Part shown: positions 1-8,450 of the stretch, piece after piece
How positions within the stretch are numbered: the first letter of the stretch is position 1
Layout of the letters: each line of letters begins with the position of its first letter
From: [Flavobacterium] thermophilum
GTDB taxonomy: Bacteria; Bacillota; Bacilli; Bacillales; Anoxybacillaceae
NCBI GenBank assembly: GCA_900450595.1
Contig: UGGS01000001.1
Span: 1,488,001-1,552,000, forward strand
DNA length: 64,000 nucleotides
Reading direction: 5' to 3'
Position numbers and translations under genes: made by a program
The notes under the pieces: generated by a model
Told to the model about the DNA's origin: nothing
Seen by the model: the letters and a program-made list of their open reading frames with translations, nothing else
The model's database searches: none

Positions 1-1035
1 CAATATGACACAGTAGACGGTAGCGCAATTGTAAGAAAGGGAGATGGAACTAAATTAACAAAAGTTTCATCTCCATCTTCTTTTACGGGGATTGATCAAC
101 AATGTTTGCAGCAAGATTATTTATATGTTTCAATACCTGATACTGTTACTGATTTTCAATCTTATTTTTCAACTAATGTTTATACAGTTGATTATGATGT
201 GAACGACAGATTTAAATTAGGTGCGATTGGTGATAAAAAAGATATTTTATGGAAAGATGGACAGGATTGGAAGGTTTTGAAGTGGGTTGAGAAATCTGAA
301 ACATTAACAATTACTAATAATACTGCTACACTAGCGAATAATGCTCAAGCGGATACAGCTATTATTGTTGATGAGTCAACAGGGGAAATTTACAAACGTG
401 TTGTTGCCTTGAGTGGAAGTGGCAAGGAATTTACACAAGGTGGAAGTGGGAATAAAACCATTACGTTCAATGAGGGTTATGTTCCTACTTCTCCGAAAGC
501 TCACTATGTCCTTGCAACACCGCAAACGATTGTTGTAACGGATAAAGTCGAAGGCGATTTGGTTGTCAACGGGCAGACACAGATTGAGGTTGGTTCGGGA
601 GTTGTGATTAGAGAAAAAGTAATACCTTATCTTGACGCTAACAATATTTATCGAATCAATAATCATTGGGGAGGTAATAGTGATTTAAAATATAAAACAA
701 CAAAGATATTAAAAATTTATAAATCAAGTATTGATAACACAAGCGTATGGACAATAATAAATGATAACGATAATGGATATGCAAACGGAAACGCTTGGGC
801 TTGTACTCAAAAAACAAATTTCGACCAAGCAGCCGAATATACTGTCACATACTTGCTACTAGACCGTCATCTATTCACAGCCAACATTCTTGCGGTTACA
901 GCAACCTATGATTCTTCATTGAAGTCGGTTGTGGATTCGGTGGTAGCGAAGCAAAGTGATATTGCTGCAACTGTTTCTGTCAACGTAAGAGCGATTGCTG
1001 AACTTTATAAACGTGTGAAGGCGTTAGGCGGATAA
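1..1035 (+). CDS. Phage tail or baseplate-associated protein (5' end off window)
   Basis: The open frame runs without a stop from base 1, so the gene begins upstream and only its last 344 codons are visible. The sequence is polar, beta-rich and Thr/Asn/Val-rich, with no recognisable enzymatic motif. The last 30 residues look helical. Its place just before small late proteins, the XhlA-like protein, the holin and the amidase is typical of the last tail fibre or baseplate gene of a siphophage or myophage. The function comes from position and composition only. It could equally be a tail-fibre or an upper-baseplate protein. Confidence 0.6.
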   Translation, partial: QYDTVDGSAIVRKGDGTKLTKVSSPSSFTGIDQQCLQQDYLYVSIPDTVTDFQSYFSTNVYTVDYDVNDRFKLGAIGDKKDILWKDGQDWKVLKWVEKSETLTITNNTATLANNAQADTAIIVDESTGEIYKRVVALSGSGKEFTQGGSGNKTITFNEGYVPTSPKAHYVLATPQTIVVTDKVEGDLVVNGQTQIEVGSGVVIREKVIPYLDANNIYRINNHWGGNSDLKYKTTKILKIYKSSIDNTSVWTIINDNDNGYANGNAWACTQKTNFDQAAEYTVTYLLLDRHLFTANILAVTATYDSSLKSVVDSVVAKQSDIAATVSVNVRAIAELYKRVKALGG

Positions 1036-1073
1036 TGTCTGTATGATGCTTATTTTATGGGGAGGTGAAATAT

Positions 1074-1286
1074 ATGGATTTAGAAACGCTACGGGAGTGG
1101 TTGATTCAGAATGGAGTGAGCGCAGAGGAACTCGACGAAGTAAAAACTCCGCCAGCACTCGAAGATATTGCTAATACTTTAGTGATTGCGATTCAAAACA
1201 ACGATCAACTAGGCGAATTGATCGTTATGTTGCTGTCAGAAATCGAGTCATTAAAACAAATAGTGGAGGCGTTGGAAAATGCTTAA
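1074..1286 (+). CDS. Small phage late protein, unknown function
   Basis: A 70-residue acidic, helical protein beginning MDLETLREW. The start at 1074 is chosen because GGGGAGG lies at the right distance upstream; a GTG three codons earlier overlaps the ribosome binding site. The C-terminal half (about residues 30-70) is Leu/Ile/Glu-rich and could form a coiled coil. The stop overlaps the start of the next small ORF by 8 bases, indicating a late operon. Small proteins of this kind commonly sit between the tail fibre and lysis genes of Bacillus phages. No function can be assigned. Confidence 0.65.
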   Translation: MDLETLREWLIQNGVSAEELDEVKTPPALEDIANTLVIAIQNNDQLGELIVMLLSEIESLKQIVEALENA

Positions 1287-1383
1287 TTTATATCGTTATC
1301 TTGTTGAAAAAGGAATGAAGCGTCTTTCTGATGTACCGGAGCCATATCAAAGTATGTTAAGAGCAGAAGGGTACACGGACTAA
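1279..1383 (+). CDS. Very small phage protein (CD1375/XkdX-like position)
   Basis: A 34-residue ORF beginning MLNLYRYLVEKG. It overlaps the preceding gene by 8 bases, so it is probably translated by coupling. Size, position and the Y/L-rich start followed by a 'xxVP...' segment resemble the tiny CD1375- or XkdX-type proteins between tail and lysis genes in Firmicute phages. This is a family-level guess from a short sequence. It is followed by about 110 bases without a gene. Confidence 0.5.
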   Translation: MLNLYRYLVEKGMKRLSDVPEPYQSMLRAEGYTD

Positions 1384-1498
1384 TAAAATGACGCTTTTAT
1401 CCAAAATATGAGTTTCAAAAACCCTTGAAAATCAATGACTTCTGAGGGTGGTGATTACAAAATCACCACCCTCTAATTTTAATGAAAGGTGGATCAAA

Positions 1499-1747
1499 AT
1501 GAATGAAGATATTCTTCGTGATTTATATGAAAGAATGGGAAGATTAGAAGCAAAAATTGATGATGTTCGTTCTATTCGTGAAACGGCAGATAGTGCGTTT
1601 CGATTAGCAGAAAAAGCAATGGTTAAAGCAGAAGATAACGAAAGTGATATTAGTAAATTATCAGCTACACTTAAATGGACAACAGGAACAATTTTAACTG
1701 TTTTAGTTCCTCTCGTCCTTTTTGTTTTAGGAAAAATTTTTAATTAA
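1499..1747 (+). CDS. XhlA-like haemolysin/holin-associated protein
   Basis: An 82-residue protein. Residues 1-55 are charged and heptad-like (MNEDILRDLYERMGRLEAKI, probable coiled coil). A single hydrophobic segment follows at about residues 60-80, ending in a short basic tail. This is the layout of XhlA of phage PBSX, which acts at the membrane with a holin and an amidase in host lysis. The start at 1499 follows AAAGGTGG; the longer upstream frame lacks a good ribosome binding site. It is followed immediately by the holin and the amidase. The family call rests on architecture and context. Confidence 0.72.
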   Translation: MNEDILRDLYERMGRLEAKIDDVRSIRETADSAFRLAEKAMVKAEDNESDISKLSATLKWTTGTILTVLVPLVLFVLGKIFN

Positions 1748-1760
1748 GGAGATGATTAAC

Positions 1761-1961
1761 ATGAAACGTTGGCAAAACTATGGTCTTTGGGTAGCTATTG
1801 CTAGTTTATTGTTTATGATTGTTCAGGATTTAGGTTTTCATATTACACCTGAAAAATGGAATGCTTATGTAGATTTGATTTTAGGGATTTTAGTTATGTT
1901 AGGTATTATTAGCAATCCAAAAGAAGGAAAATGGTTTAGTGATAATAATGGTGGTGAGTAA
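1761..1961 (+). CDS. Phage holin
   Basis: A 66-residue protein with two hydrophobic segments (about residues 7-24 and 36-54) joined by a short polar turn containing HITPEKW, and a charged C-terminus. This is the pattern of small class II holins (phage_holin_1/XhlB type), which permeabilise the membrane to release the amidase. The ATG at 1761 is preferred because AAGGAG lies nine bases upstream; an ATG at 1752 is too close to that site. The stop is directly followed by the amidase start, so the two are co-translated parts of the lysis cassette. Confidence 0.75.
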   Translation: MKRWQNYGLWVAIASLLFMIVQDLGFHITPEKWNAYVDLILGILVMLGIISNPKEGKWFSDNNGGE

Positions 1962-1963
1962 TT

Positions 1964-2800
1964 ATGAATATCATTGATCGCAGAAAAAATATATTGAGAC
2001 ATCCTTCAAAGAAAACCCCAAAAAGAAAATTATCAGATATTAAAGGTATTATTGTCCATCACTCTTTAACAACAAGTGGTTCAGCAGATGCGTTTGCAAA
2101 TTTTCATGTAAAGACCAATGGATGGAGTTGTATGGGTTATCATTATGTAATTAATCGTGATGGTAATAAAGATGGTCTAATTGAATGGTGTGCTGATTGG
2201 ACTGATGTTACTCCACATGTAGGCAACTATAATAAACATTACATAGGAGTTTGTTTAGTTGGCGATTTTCGTAAACAAAAACCAACTCAAAAACAAATGA
2301 AGGCATTGTATGAACTGTTAGAGTATCTAATGAACAAATTAAATATCTCTGTTGAAAATGTACTCGGTCATCAAGAGTTACCTTCTTATACTTGGAAACA
2401 ATGTCCTGCTTTAAATATGGATGAATTACGTGGTCATTTAAAATATAAAACATATGGTGAAGTTCAAAATAATTATAATAATGATTTAAAAATTAATATA
2501 AATAAAACAAAATCAGATGAAGAAAAGTTAATGTTCAAAGGTATTGAATTCAAAAAAGGTAAAATCGGTGTATTAACTATCCTTAAACCAATTAACTTAT
2601 GGAAGCGTAATGGTGATAAGTTAGAAATGGTTCGTATTTTGCAACCAAACGAAAAGTATCGTGTATATGGATATGACGAAAAATTTGGTGGACAGTATAA
2701 TGTTGGTGATGGTTATTGGGTCACTAAAATGGATGGATATGTATTGTATGAAACCCCTTCTAAAGAATTTTTAAAGAAGGATGAAAAGATGTTGAAATAG
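1964..2800 (+). CDS. N-acetylmuramoyl-L-alanine amidase (endolysin)
   Basis: A 278-residue phage endolysin. Residues about 27-160 form an Amidase_2 domain: zinc-ligand histidine in IIVHHSLT (around residue 32), GYHYVINRDG, then VLGHQELP (around 136) and the downstream Cys of QCPALNM, completing the His/His/Cys zinc site. It cleaves the bond between N-acetylmuramic acid and L-alanine in peptidoglycan. The C-terminal 90 residues, after an Asn/Lys-rich linker, are not recognised and probably bind the cell wall. It is the last gene of the lysis cassette and lacks a signal peptide, as expected for holin-dependent release. Confidence 0.88.
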   Translation: MNIIDRRKNILRHPSKKTPKRKLSDIKGIIVHHSLTTSGSADAFANFHVKTNGWSCMGYHYVINRDGNKDGLIEWCADWTDVTPHVGNYNKHYIGVCLVGDFRKQKPTQKQMKALYELLEYLMNKLNISVENVLGHQELPSYTWKQCPALNMDELRGHLKYKTYGEVQNNYNNDLKININKTKSDEEKLMFKGIEFKKGKIGVLTILKPINLWKRNGDKLEMVRILQPNEKYRVYGYDEKFGGQYNVGDGYWVTKMDGYVLYETPSKEFLKKDEKMLK

Positions 2801-2804
2801 TAAA

Positions 2805-2824
2805 GGGAGGCGTATTTGCCTCCC
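2805..2824 (+). terminator. Probable terminator after the lysis cassette
   Basis: GGGAGGC-GTATTT-GCCTCCC is a perfect 7-bp stem a few bases after the amidase stop. The T-tract behind it is weak (CCTACCCTTTT), so termination is likely but not certain. Confidence 0.5.
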
Positions 2825-3079
2825 CCTACCCTTTTAAGAAAAAGGGGCTGTTCGTTTTAATTATATATCATTTTTATTAAATGTACAATAAAAGTTCGAT
2901 TTTATTGCAAAATTTTTCAAGGCAAAGTGAATATTTTAATATGAAATGCATATAAATATTAATAGGAGCTAAATGAGTAAGCTTATAATTTAATACTCCC
3001 TAAAGGCTATTTCAATTGCGAAGAACAGGAAGGCAGTGTAGATTAATACACTGTCTTCACCCATTTTATAAAAGGTTAT
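2825..3079. other. AT-rich prophage intergenic region between convergent genes
   Basis: There is no gene here. The stretch separates the + strand lysis cassette from the - strand phage pdp. A hairpin at 3032-3055 (GCAGTGTA/TACACTG arms) lies just beyond the pdp stop and may serve as its terminator. No other structure was recognised. Confidence 0.5.
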
Positions 3080-4378
3080 TTAAGAAATAATCTCATACAC
3101 ATAAGGATTTTTATTAACTGGTTTATTAGTAAATGAATATGCACTCAATAATTCATTCTTGATGTTTTCATGTATTTCAAAATTGCAATGTAAAATTGCT
3201 AAAACTTCATTTTCTTTAACATAATCCCCAACTTTTTTCTTCAGTGTAACTCCTGCACTATGATCAATATTATCTTCTTTTTTCTTTCTTCCTGCCCCTA
3301 ATAACATTGCTACATGTCCAATTTTTTCAGCTTCTAATTTGTTTATATATCCACTATTTAAAGATTTTATTTCAAAATGATATTTAGCTTGTGGAAGTAA
3401 ATTAACATTATCAACAATATTTTCATTTCCACCTTGAATTTTAATGAATTCTCTAAATTTATTCAGGGCTTGCCCATTTTCGATTTGCAATTTTAGTTTT
3501 TCTTTAATGTTTTCACCTTCATACATTTTACTTAACAATACCATATTTTCAGCAATCGCTAATGAAATTTCAACTAAGTCTTCAATATACTCCCCTTTTA
3601 ATATTTGAATAACCTCTTTGATTTCATTTGCATTTCCCACTTCATATCCTAATGGCTGATTCATATCTGTAATGACCGCAATTGTTTTTCGATTCAAACT
3701 TTTTCCAATATCAACCATTTCTTGTGCTAATGCTTTAGAGTCTTCTAATGTTTTCATGAATGCTCCATTTCCTGTTTTAACATCTAATACAATTGCATCT
3801 GCTCCCATTGCGATTTTTTTACTCATAATACTACTTGCAATTAATGGAATTGAATTAACTGTTCCAGTAATATCACGTAATGCATATAATTTTTTGTCAG
3901 CAGGTACTAAATTACCACTTTGTCCAACTAATGCGATTTTATGTGTATTGACTTGGTTAATAAATTGTTCTTTTGTCAGTTCTACGTTAAAGCCCTGTAT
4001 AGATTCTAATTTGTCAATTGTTCCTCCTGTGTGTCCTAAACCTCTACCTGACATTTTAGCAACAGGAATACCTAAAGAAGCGACCAATGGAGCAACGATT
4101 AAAGTAATTTTATCGCCGACTCCACCTGTGGAATGCTTGTCTACTTTTACGCCTTCGATTTGTGATAAATCAATTGTTTCACCAGAATTAATCATGGCAT
4201 TAGTTAAGGCAGAGATTTCTTCTTTAGACATACTATTGAAATAAATTGCCATTAACATAGTAGCCATTTGATAATCAGGAATGTCACCTTTTGTATATCC
4301 ATTAATAATAAAATCAATCTCTTCTTTCGTTAACTCATGACCATCCCGCTTTTTCGTAATTAAATCGACCATTCTCAT
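3080..4378 (-). CDS. pdp: Phage-borne pyrimidine-nucleoside phosphorylase
   Basis: A complete 432-residue Pdp (EC 2.4.2.2), phosphorolysing uridine, deoxyuridine and thymidine to base plus (deoxy)ribose-1-phosphate. The N-terminal helical domain, the phosphate-binding motif KHSTGGVGD (81-89), the [18 protein letters not shown] glycine-rich region, the ALRD and SSIMSKK substrate-binding segments and the C-terminal domain are all present, so it looks functional. It is strongly AT-rich, unlike the GC-rich host gene whose N-terminus survives just upstream. Its ATG overlaps the stop of the chimeric ORF (ATGA), suggesting translational coupling to the host deoB-punA operon. I infer that it replaces the pdp destroyed by prophage integration. 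Confidence 0.93.
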   Translation of the reverse strand: MRMVDLITKKRDGHELTKEEIDFIINGYTKGDIPDYQMATMLMAIYFNSMSKEEISALTNAMINSGETIDLSQIEGVKVDKHSTGGVGDKITLIVAPLVASLGIPVAKMSGRGLGHTGGTIDKLESIQGFNVELTKEQFINQVNTHKIALVGQSGNLVPADKKLYALRDITGTVNSIPLIASSIMSKKIAMGADAIVLDVKTGNGAFMKTLEDSKALAQEMVDIGKSLNRKTIAVITDMNQPLGYEVGNANEIKEVIQILKGEYIEDLVEISLAIAENMVLLSKMYEGENIKEKLKLQIENGQALNKFREFIKIQGGNENIVDNVNLLPQAKYHFEIKSLNSGYINKLEAEKIGHVAMLLGAGRKKKEDNIDHSAGVTLKKKVGDYVKENEVLAILHCNFEIHENIKNELLSAYSFTNKPVNKNPYVYEIIS

Positions 4379-5004
4379 GACACTTTCATTCCCCTACCCG
4401 ATATAGTTGTTTCAATAACATGGAATAAACCTTCTTCACTTATAGATATACCCATAAAATCAATAAATGATTTTAGATTTAAATGATATGCTTCAACAAT
4501 ACGTTTTATTGTTTTAGGCATAGGTATTCTTTCTTTGTTGATAATTTCTCGGCAAGTTGTTTCGGCAATCCCTGTATCTCTATGCATTTGACGTGCGCTT
4601 TTAATATCGACATGTAATTTAATCCAATCAATAAACGATGATTTTATTTTATTACTAATTGTTTGTATCCATTCAAAAAAATTGTATTTATGATGGTCTA
4701 AATGTATCCCTATTTTTATTTTCTTTGTTGTCGTCGTATCGCCGACGCCGCCAGTCGAGTGTTTATCGACTTTCACGCCGCGGATGCCTGATAAGTCGAT
4801 GACCTCGCCAGAATGGACCATCGCCATCGTCAGCGCCGCTGTTTCTTCTTCAGTCATGCCGCGGAAGTAAATCGCCATCGCCAACGCGCTCATTTGGTAA
4901 TCCGGAATAGCCCCGCCGGTGTAGCCGCGGATGATCCATTCGATCTCCTCGTTCGTCAGCGCCTCTCCATCACGCTTTTTTGCAATCAAATCGACCATTC
5001 GCAT
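4375..5004 (-). CDS. Chimeric ORF: host Pdp N-terminus fused to a phage HTH domain
   Basis: A 209-codon ORF. Residues 1-91 are the GC-rich host Pdp N-terminus, up to [11 protein letters not shown]. Residues about 94-209 are AT-rich phage sequence with a helix-turn-helix-like segment around 134-180 ([30 protein letters not shown]). The fusion is made by prophage integration. The host start (ATG at 5004 behind AAAGGTGAT) and the operon promoter now drive it. It cannot be a phosphorylase, because the rest of the Pdp fold is missing. Whether the HTH part is an active regulator is unknown. In free phage this ORF must have another N-terminus. Confidence 0.82.
   Translation of the reverse strand: MRMVDLIAKKRDGEALTNEEIEWIIRGYTGGAIPDYQMSALAMAIYFRGMTEEETAALTMAMVHSGEVIDLSGIRGVKVDKHSTGGVGDTTTTKKIKIGIHLDHHKYNFFEWIQTISNKIKSSFIDWIKLHVDIKSARQMHRDTGIAETTCREIINKERIPMPKTIKRIVEAYHLNLKSFIDFMGISISEEGLFHVIETTISGRGMKVS
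4727..4760. other. Prophage attachment junction (attR) inside pdp
   Basis: GC-rich pdp codons encoding STGGVGDTT change to AT-rich DNA directly after GATACGACGAC (minus strand). The conserved run GGCGTCGGCGATACGACGAC is the best candidate for all or part of the crossover core. The phage pdp carries a related but diverged run at its own GVGD codons (about 4107-4125). The core length cannot be fixed without attL or attP. Confidence 0.65.
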
Positions 5005-5018
5005 CGCGATCACCTTTT

Positions 5019-5846
5019 TCAGTTTGATTTCGCCATTTCGGCGACAATCGCTTTTATGAACCGCAAAAAATCCGTCTTCACCCGCTCAGCCGTTTCCACC
5101 ACTTCATCATGATGAAGCGGAGCATCCGACATTCCTGCCGCCATATTTGAAATGCATGAAATGCCAAGCACCTCCATGCCGCCGTGGCGGGCGACGATCA
5201 CTTCCGGGACGGTCGACATGCCGACCGCATCGCCGCCCAGCGTACGAATCATGCGAATTTCCGCCGGCGTTTCATATGACGGCCCCGTGTTGGCGACATA
5301 CACACCTTCTTGCACGCGAAGGCCAAGCTTCGCCGCCGCTTCTTTGGCGAGCTGGCGCAAGCGCCGGCTGTATGCTTCTGTTAAATCAGGGAAGCGCGGG
5401 CCCAGCTCCGGATCGTTCGGTCCGATGAGTGGGTTTGTGCCAAGCAAGTTAATATGGTCGGAAATGATCATCAAATCGCCCGGCCGGAACTGTTCGTTCA
5501 CGCCGCCGGCGGCGTTCGTCACGATCAATTGACGGACGCCGAGCGCCTTCATCACCCGGACCGGAAACGTCACTTCGCGGAGCGAATATCCCTCGTAATA
5601 ATGAAACCGCCCTTGCATCGCGACGACCGCCGCCCCTTCAAGCCGACCGCACACGAGCCGGCCGGCGTGCCCTTCGACCGTTGACACCGGAAATCCGGGA
5701 ATCTCCTCGTATGGAATGCGAACCGCCTCCTCGATTTCCTCGGCGAGCACGCCGAGTCCCGAACCGAGAATCAAGCCGATGGCGGGCGGTGCCGGCATAC
5801 GCTGACGCAAAACATCAGCTGCTTTTTCAATCATGTGTCGATCCAT
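5019..5846 (-). CDS. punA: Purine-nucleoside phosphorylase, trimeric PNP type
   Basis: Phosphorolysis of inosine and guanosine (deoxy)nucleosides to base and (deoxy)ribose-1-phosphate. The 275-residue size and motifs LGSGLG (about 27-32), [29 protein letters not shown] and NMAAGM are those of the trimeric PNP/PunA family rather than hexameric DeoD. The start at 5846 has GGGGGAAGAG just upstream; two upstream ATG codons lack a suitable site. The gene sits between deoB and the disrupted pdp in the usual Bacillus nucleoside-salvage operon, separated by short gaps and transcribed with them. Confidence 0.95.
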   Translation of the reverse strand: MDRHMIEKAADVLRQRMPAPPAIGLILGSGLGVLAEEIEEAVRIPYEEIPGFPVSTVEGHAGRLVCGRLEGAAVVAMQGRFHYYEGYSLREVTFPVRVMKALGVRQLIVTNAAGGVNEQFRPGDLMIISDHINLLGTNPLIGPNDPELGPRFPDLTEAYSRRLRQLAKEAAAKLGLRVQEGVYVANTGPSYETPAEIRMIRTLGGDAVGMSTVPEVIVARHGGMEVLGISCISNMAAGMSDAPLHHDEVVETAERVKTDFLRFIKAIVAEMAKSN

Positions 5847-5900
5847 ATCTCTTCCCCCTTGTCTCATCATTTCACCGCCAAAAAAGCAGAGCGGCCTCTG

Positions 5901-7082
5901 TTACTTTAAGTCGGCCAAAAAGCTCGTTCCGTGCGGCGGCATATGAACTTGAAAATTATCGGCGATCGTCGCCCCGACATCGGCGAACGTTTCGCGGACC
6001 GGGAGCGGCTTTCCGCCCTGAAAACGCGGGTTGTACACCAGAAGCGGCACATATTCGCGCGTATGGTCCGTTCCATGGTGCACCGGATCGTTGCCATGAT
6101 CGGCCGTAATGATCAGAAGGTCATCGTTTTTCAGCCGCGGCAGCACCTCGGCAAGCCGGGCGTCAAACTCCTCAAGCGCGTCGCCGTAGCCTTTTGGGTC
6201 GCGGCGGTGGCCATATTTGGCATCAAAATCGACGAGGTTCACAAAACTGAGCCCGGTAAAGTCGATGCTGAGCGTACCGATGAGCTTATCCATGCCATCC
6301 ATGTTCGAGGTAGTCCGCAGCGATTGCGTCACCCCTTCATTGTCGTAAATATCGGCGATTTTTCCAATGGCGATCACATCATAGCCCGCGTCTTTCAGTT
6401 CGTTCATCACCGTGCGGCCGAACGGTTTGAGCGCATAGTCATGCCGGTTCGGCGTCCGCTCAAACCGGCCGGGCGTCCCGATGAACGGGCGGGCGATGAC
6501 GCGCCCAACCATGTATGGCTCATCGCGCGTCAGCTCACGGGCGATTTCACAAATGCGGTACAGCTCCTCAAGCGGCACGACGTCCTCGTGGGCAACGATT
6601 TGCAAGACAGAATCAGCTGATGTGTAGACGATGATCGCCCCTGTTTTCATATGCTCTTCACCGAGCTCTTCAATGATCGCCGTTCCGCTTGCCGGTTTGT
6701 TGCCGATCACCTTCCGACCGGTGCGCCGCTCCAGTTCGGCGATCAGCTCGTCCGGAAATCCGTCAGGAAAGACGCGGAACGGCTTGTCGATGCGAAGGCC
6801 CATCAGCTCCCAATGGCCGGTCATCGTATCTTTGCCGGCGGACGCCTCTTTCATTTTGGTGTGATACGCGAGCGGCTCCGCGACTTTCGGCACTCCCTTA
6901 ATTTCACGAATATGGCTTAAACCGAGCTTCGCCATATTCGGCATGCGCAAGCCGCCGCGGTATTCAGCGATATGCCCAAGCGTATCCGCTCCTTTGTCGT
7001 TATACTTTTCAGCATCAGGCGCCTCGCCGATGCCGACCGAATCCATGACAATTAAAAACACGCGCCGGTATCTGGCTTTCAC
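5901..7082 (-). CDS. deoB: Phosphopentomutase
   Basis: Interconverts (deoxy)ribose-1-phosphate and (deoxy)ribose-5-phosphate, feeding nucleoside sugars to central metabolism. It has the alkaline-phosphatase-fold signatures of the family: [13 protein letters not shown] near the N-terminus, KDTMTGHWE with the phosphorylated Thr, [10 protein letters not shown], and C-terminal metal ligands in TADHGNDP and [10 protein letters not shown]. About 393 residues, the family norm. The GTG at 7082 is preferred because AGGAGG is seven bases away; the ATG at 7088 touches the ribosome binding site but cannot be excluded. First gene of deoB-punA-pdp. Confidence 0.95.
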   Translation of the reverse strand: MKARYRRVFLIVMDSVGIGEAPDAEKYNDKGADTLGHIAEYRGGLRMPNMAKLGLSHIREIKGVPKVAEPLAYHTKMKEASAGKDTMTGHWELMGLRIDKPFRVFPDGFPDELIAELERRTGRKVIGNKPASGTAIIEELGEEHMKTGAIIVYTSADSVLQIVAHEDVVPLEELYRICEIARELTRDEPYMVGRVIARPFIGTPGRFERTPNRHDYALKPFGRTVMNELKDAGYDVIAIGKIADIYDNEGVTQSLRTTSNMDGMDKLIGTLSIDFTGLSFVNLVDFDAKYGHRRDPKGYGDALEEFDARLAEVLPRLKNDDLLIITADHGNDPVHHGTDHTREYVPLLVYNPRFQGGKPLPVRETFADVGATIADNFQVHMPPHGTSFLADLK

Positions 7083-7162
7083 GTTCATTCCTCCTGCCTG
7101 CAATGAAGATGGTGTCTCTTCCTATTGTTCCTAATTTGAGCGCAAAACACGCTGGCGGTGAA

Positions 7163-7181
7163 TTGGTCAGAAGTCTGACAA
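7163..7181 (-). promoter_or_regulatory. Palindromic operator-like site upstream of deoB
   Basis: TTGGTCAGA-AG-TCTGACAA, a near-perfect inverted repeat (GTCAGA/TCTGAC with a 2-base centre), lies about 80 bases upstream of the deoB start. Such palindromes resemble GntR-family operators. No binding protein can be named from this window. Confidence 0.4.
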
Positions 7182-7198
7182 CTTTACAAACAAGCAAA

Positions 7199-7220
7199 CG
7201 CCCAGCCACAGCAATGGGCG
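7199..7220 (-). terminator. Terminator after xerD
   Basis: CGCCCA/TGGGCG stem followed on the minus strand by GTTTGCTTGTTTG, directly after the xerD stop. Confidence 0.6.
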
Positions 7221-7223
7221 CAG

Positions 7224-8120
7224 CTAGGCGCGCGGATGGTACTGTTTATACACGTCTTTTAGGCGCGTTTTCGTCACGTGCGTATACATTTGCGTCGTTG
7301 AAATGTCAGCATGCCCAAGCAGTTCCTGAACGGCGCGCAAGTCAGCCCCGTTCTCAAGCAGATGAGTCGCAAACGAGTGCCGGAGCGTATGGGGGGTTAG
7401 CTCTTTTTCAATTCCCGCCTCTTTGGCCAGTCGTTTCAAAATTTTCCAAAACCCTTGCCGCGTCAGGCGCTGCCCGTAATGGTTCAAAAACAGCGCCTCG
7501 GTTGCCCGTTTGCGCGGATTGACAAGCTGCGGACGCCCGTGCTCCAAGTAGCGGACAAGCGCCTCGATCGCCATTCGCCCGATCGGCACGATCCGCTCTT
7601 TTCGACCTTTTCCATAGCAGCGGACAAACCCCATCGTCAAGTGCACGTCAGCCAAATTCAGCTGCACGAGTTCGCTGACGCGCATGCCGGTCGCATACAA
7701 CAGCTCGAGCATCGCCTTGTCGCGCAAGCCAAATGGCGTATTCGTCTGCGGCGCTGACAAGAGCGCTTCCACTTCCTCGACCGACAGCACTTTCGGCAGC
7801 GTCCGCTCAAACTGCGGCGTTTCGATATGGACGGTCGGATCTTGGGAAACGATTTTCTCCCGCAGCAAAAACTGATGGAACGAGCGAATCGACGCCAAAT
7901 GACGGGCAATCGTCCGCGCCGACTGTCCTTGTTCGCTCAAAAATTTCAAGAAATGAAGAATGTGCAGCCGCTCGACTTCGCCCCACGCCCCGAGCTGCTC
8001 AACTTGGCGCAAATAATGGGCATACTTTTTCAAATCGCGCTCGTATGAAATAATGGTGTTATGCGCCAAGTTTCGCTCCACCGTCAAATAATGCAGGAAA
8101 TCGCTCAATTCGTGTTCCAA
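7224..8120 (-). CDS. xerD: Site-specific tyrosine recombinase XerD
   Basis: A 298-residue recombinase that resolves chromosome dimers at dif together with XerC. The N-terminal SAM-like DNA-binding domain spans about residues 1-90 and the catalytic domain about 105-290. The catalytic set is complete: Arg147 (ATGMRVSE), the Lys of YGKGRKER, His244 and Arg247 ([11 protein letters not shown]), His270 (LLGHADIST) and Tyr279. The position between yqzK/fur and deoB matches Bacillus xerD (ripX) rather than xerC. The short gap to yqzK suggests cotranscription. This is a housekeeping gene, not the prophage integrase. Confidence 0.95.
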   Translation of the reverse strand: MEHELSDFLHYLTVERNLAHNTIISYERDLKKYAHYLRQVEQLGAWGEVERLHILHFLKFLSEQGQSARTIARHLASIRSFHQFLLREKIVSQDPTVHIETPQFERTLPKVLSVEEVEALLSAPQTNTPFGLRDKAMLELLYATGMRVSELVQLNLADVHLTMGFVRCYGKGRKERIVPIGRMAIEALVRYLEHGRPQLVNPRKRATEALFLNHYGQRLTRQGFWKILKRLAKEAGIEKELTPHTLRHSFATHLLENGADLRAVQELLGHADISTTQMYTHVTKTRLKDVYKQYHPRA

Positions 8121-8126
8121 CGCTCT

Positions 8127-8339
8127 CTACTCCCCGTCGCGATAAAAAAATAATAGCCGGTCAAGCCAGCTGGGCGGTGCACTCTCTGCCGCCGATACTT
8201 TGACCGCCGATCCTTTCGGCTCATCGTACCGGTGATAAAATTCATATTCGCGGTTAAACCATACAAGACTATAATAAAATAAAATGGTGCATCCCGTAAA
8301 CAAAAGAAATACTTTCACCATTTGCCAAACGGTTTTCAT
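8127..8339 (-). CDS. yqzK: YqzK family small membrane protein (DUF4227)
   Basis: A 70-residue protein with one N-terminal transmembrane segment (about residues 8-28, VKVFLLFTGCTILFYYSLVW) followed by a charged extracytoplasmic or cytoplasmic tail. Size, sequence and position between fur and xerD match the DUF4227/YqzK family of Bacillus, whose function is unknown. It ends 6 bases before xerD, so it is probably cotranscribed. Confidence 0.85.
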   Translation of the reverse strand: MKTVWQMVKVFLLFTGCTILFYYSLVWFNREYEFYHRYDEPKGSAVKVSAAESAPPSWLDRLLFFYRDGE

Positions 8340-8418
8340 GGCATCCTCCCCATCGGCAGCTTGTCTGTTTGCTAGTATGAGGATATGCCGTTTGGTTCCT
8401 GATTTATACGTATATACG

Positions 8419-8450
8419 CAAAAACCCTTTCCCGCCGGAAAAGGTTTTTT
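8419..8450 (-). terminator. Terminator of fur
   Basis: AAAACC(C)TTTCC-CGCC-GGAAA(A)GGTTTT hairpin beginning at the fur stop; both arms are A/T-ended, giving a U-tract. Confidence 0.75.

Larger units (their letters stand above)
1..4745. mobile_element. Right end of an AT-rich prophage integrated in pdp
   Basis: Late phage genes on the + strand (tail protein, small proteins, XhlA-like, holin, amidase) are followed by a convergent phage-borne pdp and an HTH ORF. Composition changes abruptly at about 4730-4745, from AT-rich phage DNA to GC-rich host DNA, in the middle of the conserved Pdp KHSTGGVGD codons. The left end and the integrase lie outside the window. Integration into pdp is read directly from the truncated host gene; the exact attachment core is inferred. 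Confidence 0.88.

Noticed and set aside
5901..8053. Many long open frames on the strand opposite deoB and xerD
   Set aside because: They are GC-rich mirror frames of well-supported genes, without ribosome binding sites or recognisable domains.
7224..8120. xerD as possible integrase of the nearby prophage
   Set aside because: It is in the conserved fur-yqzK-xerD-deoB context, GC-rich and outside the attachment junction, so it is the housekeeping recombinase.
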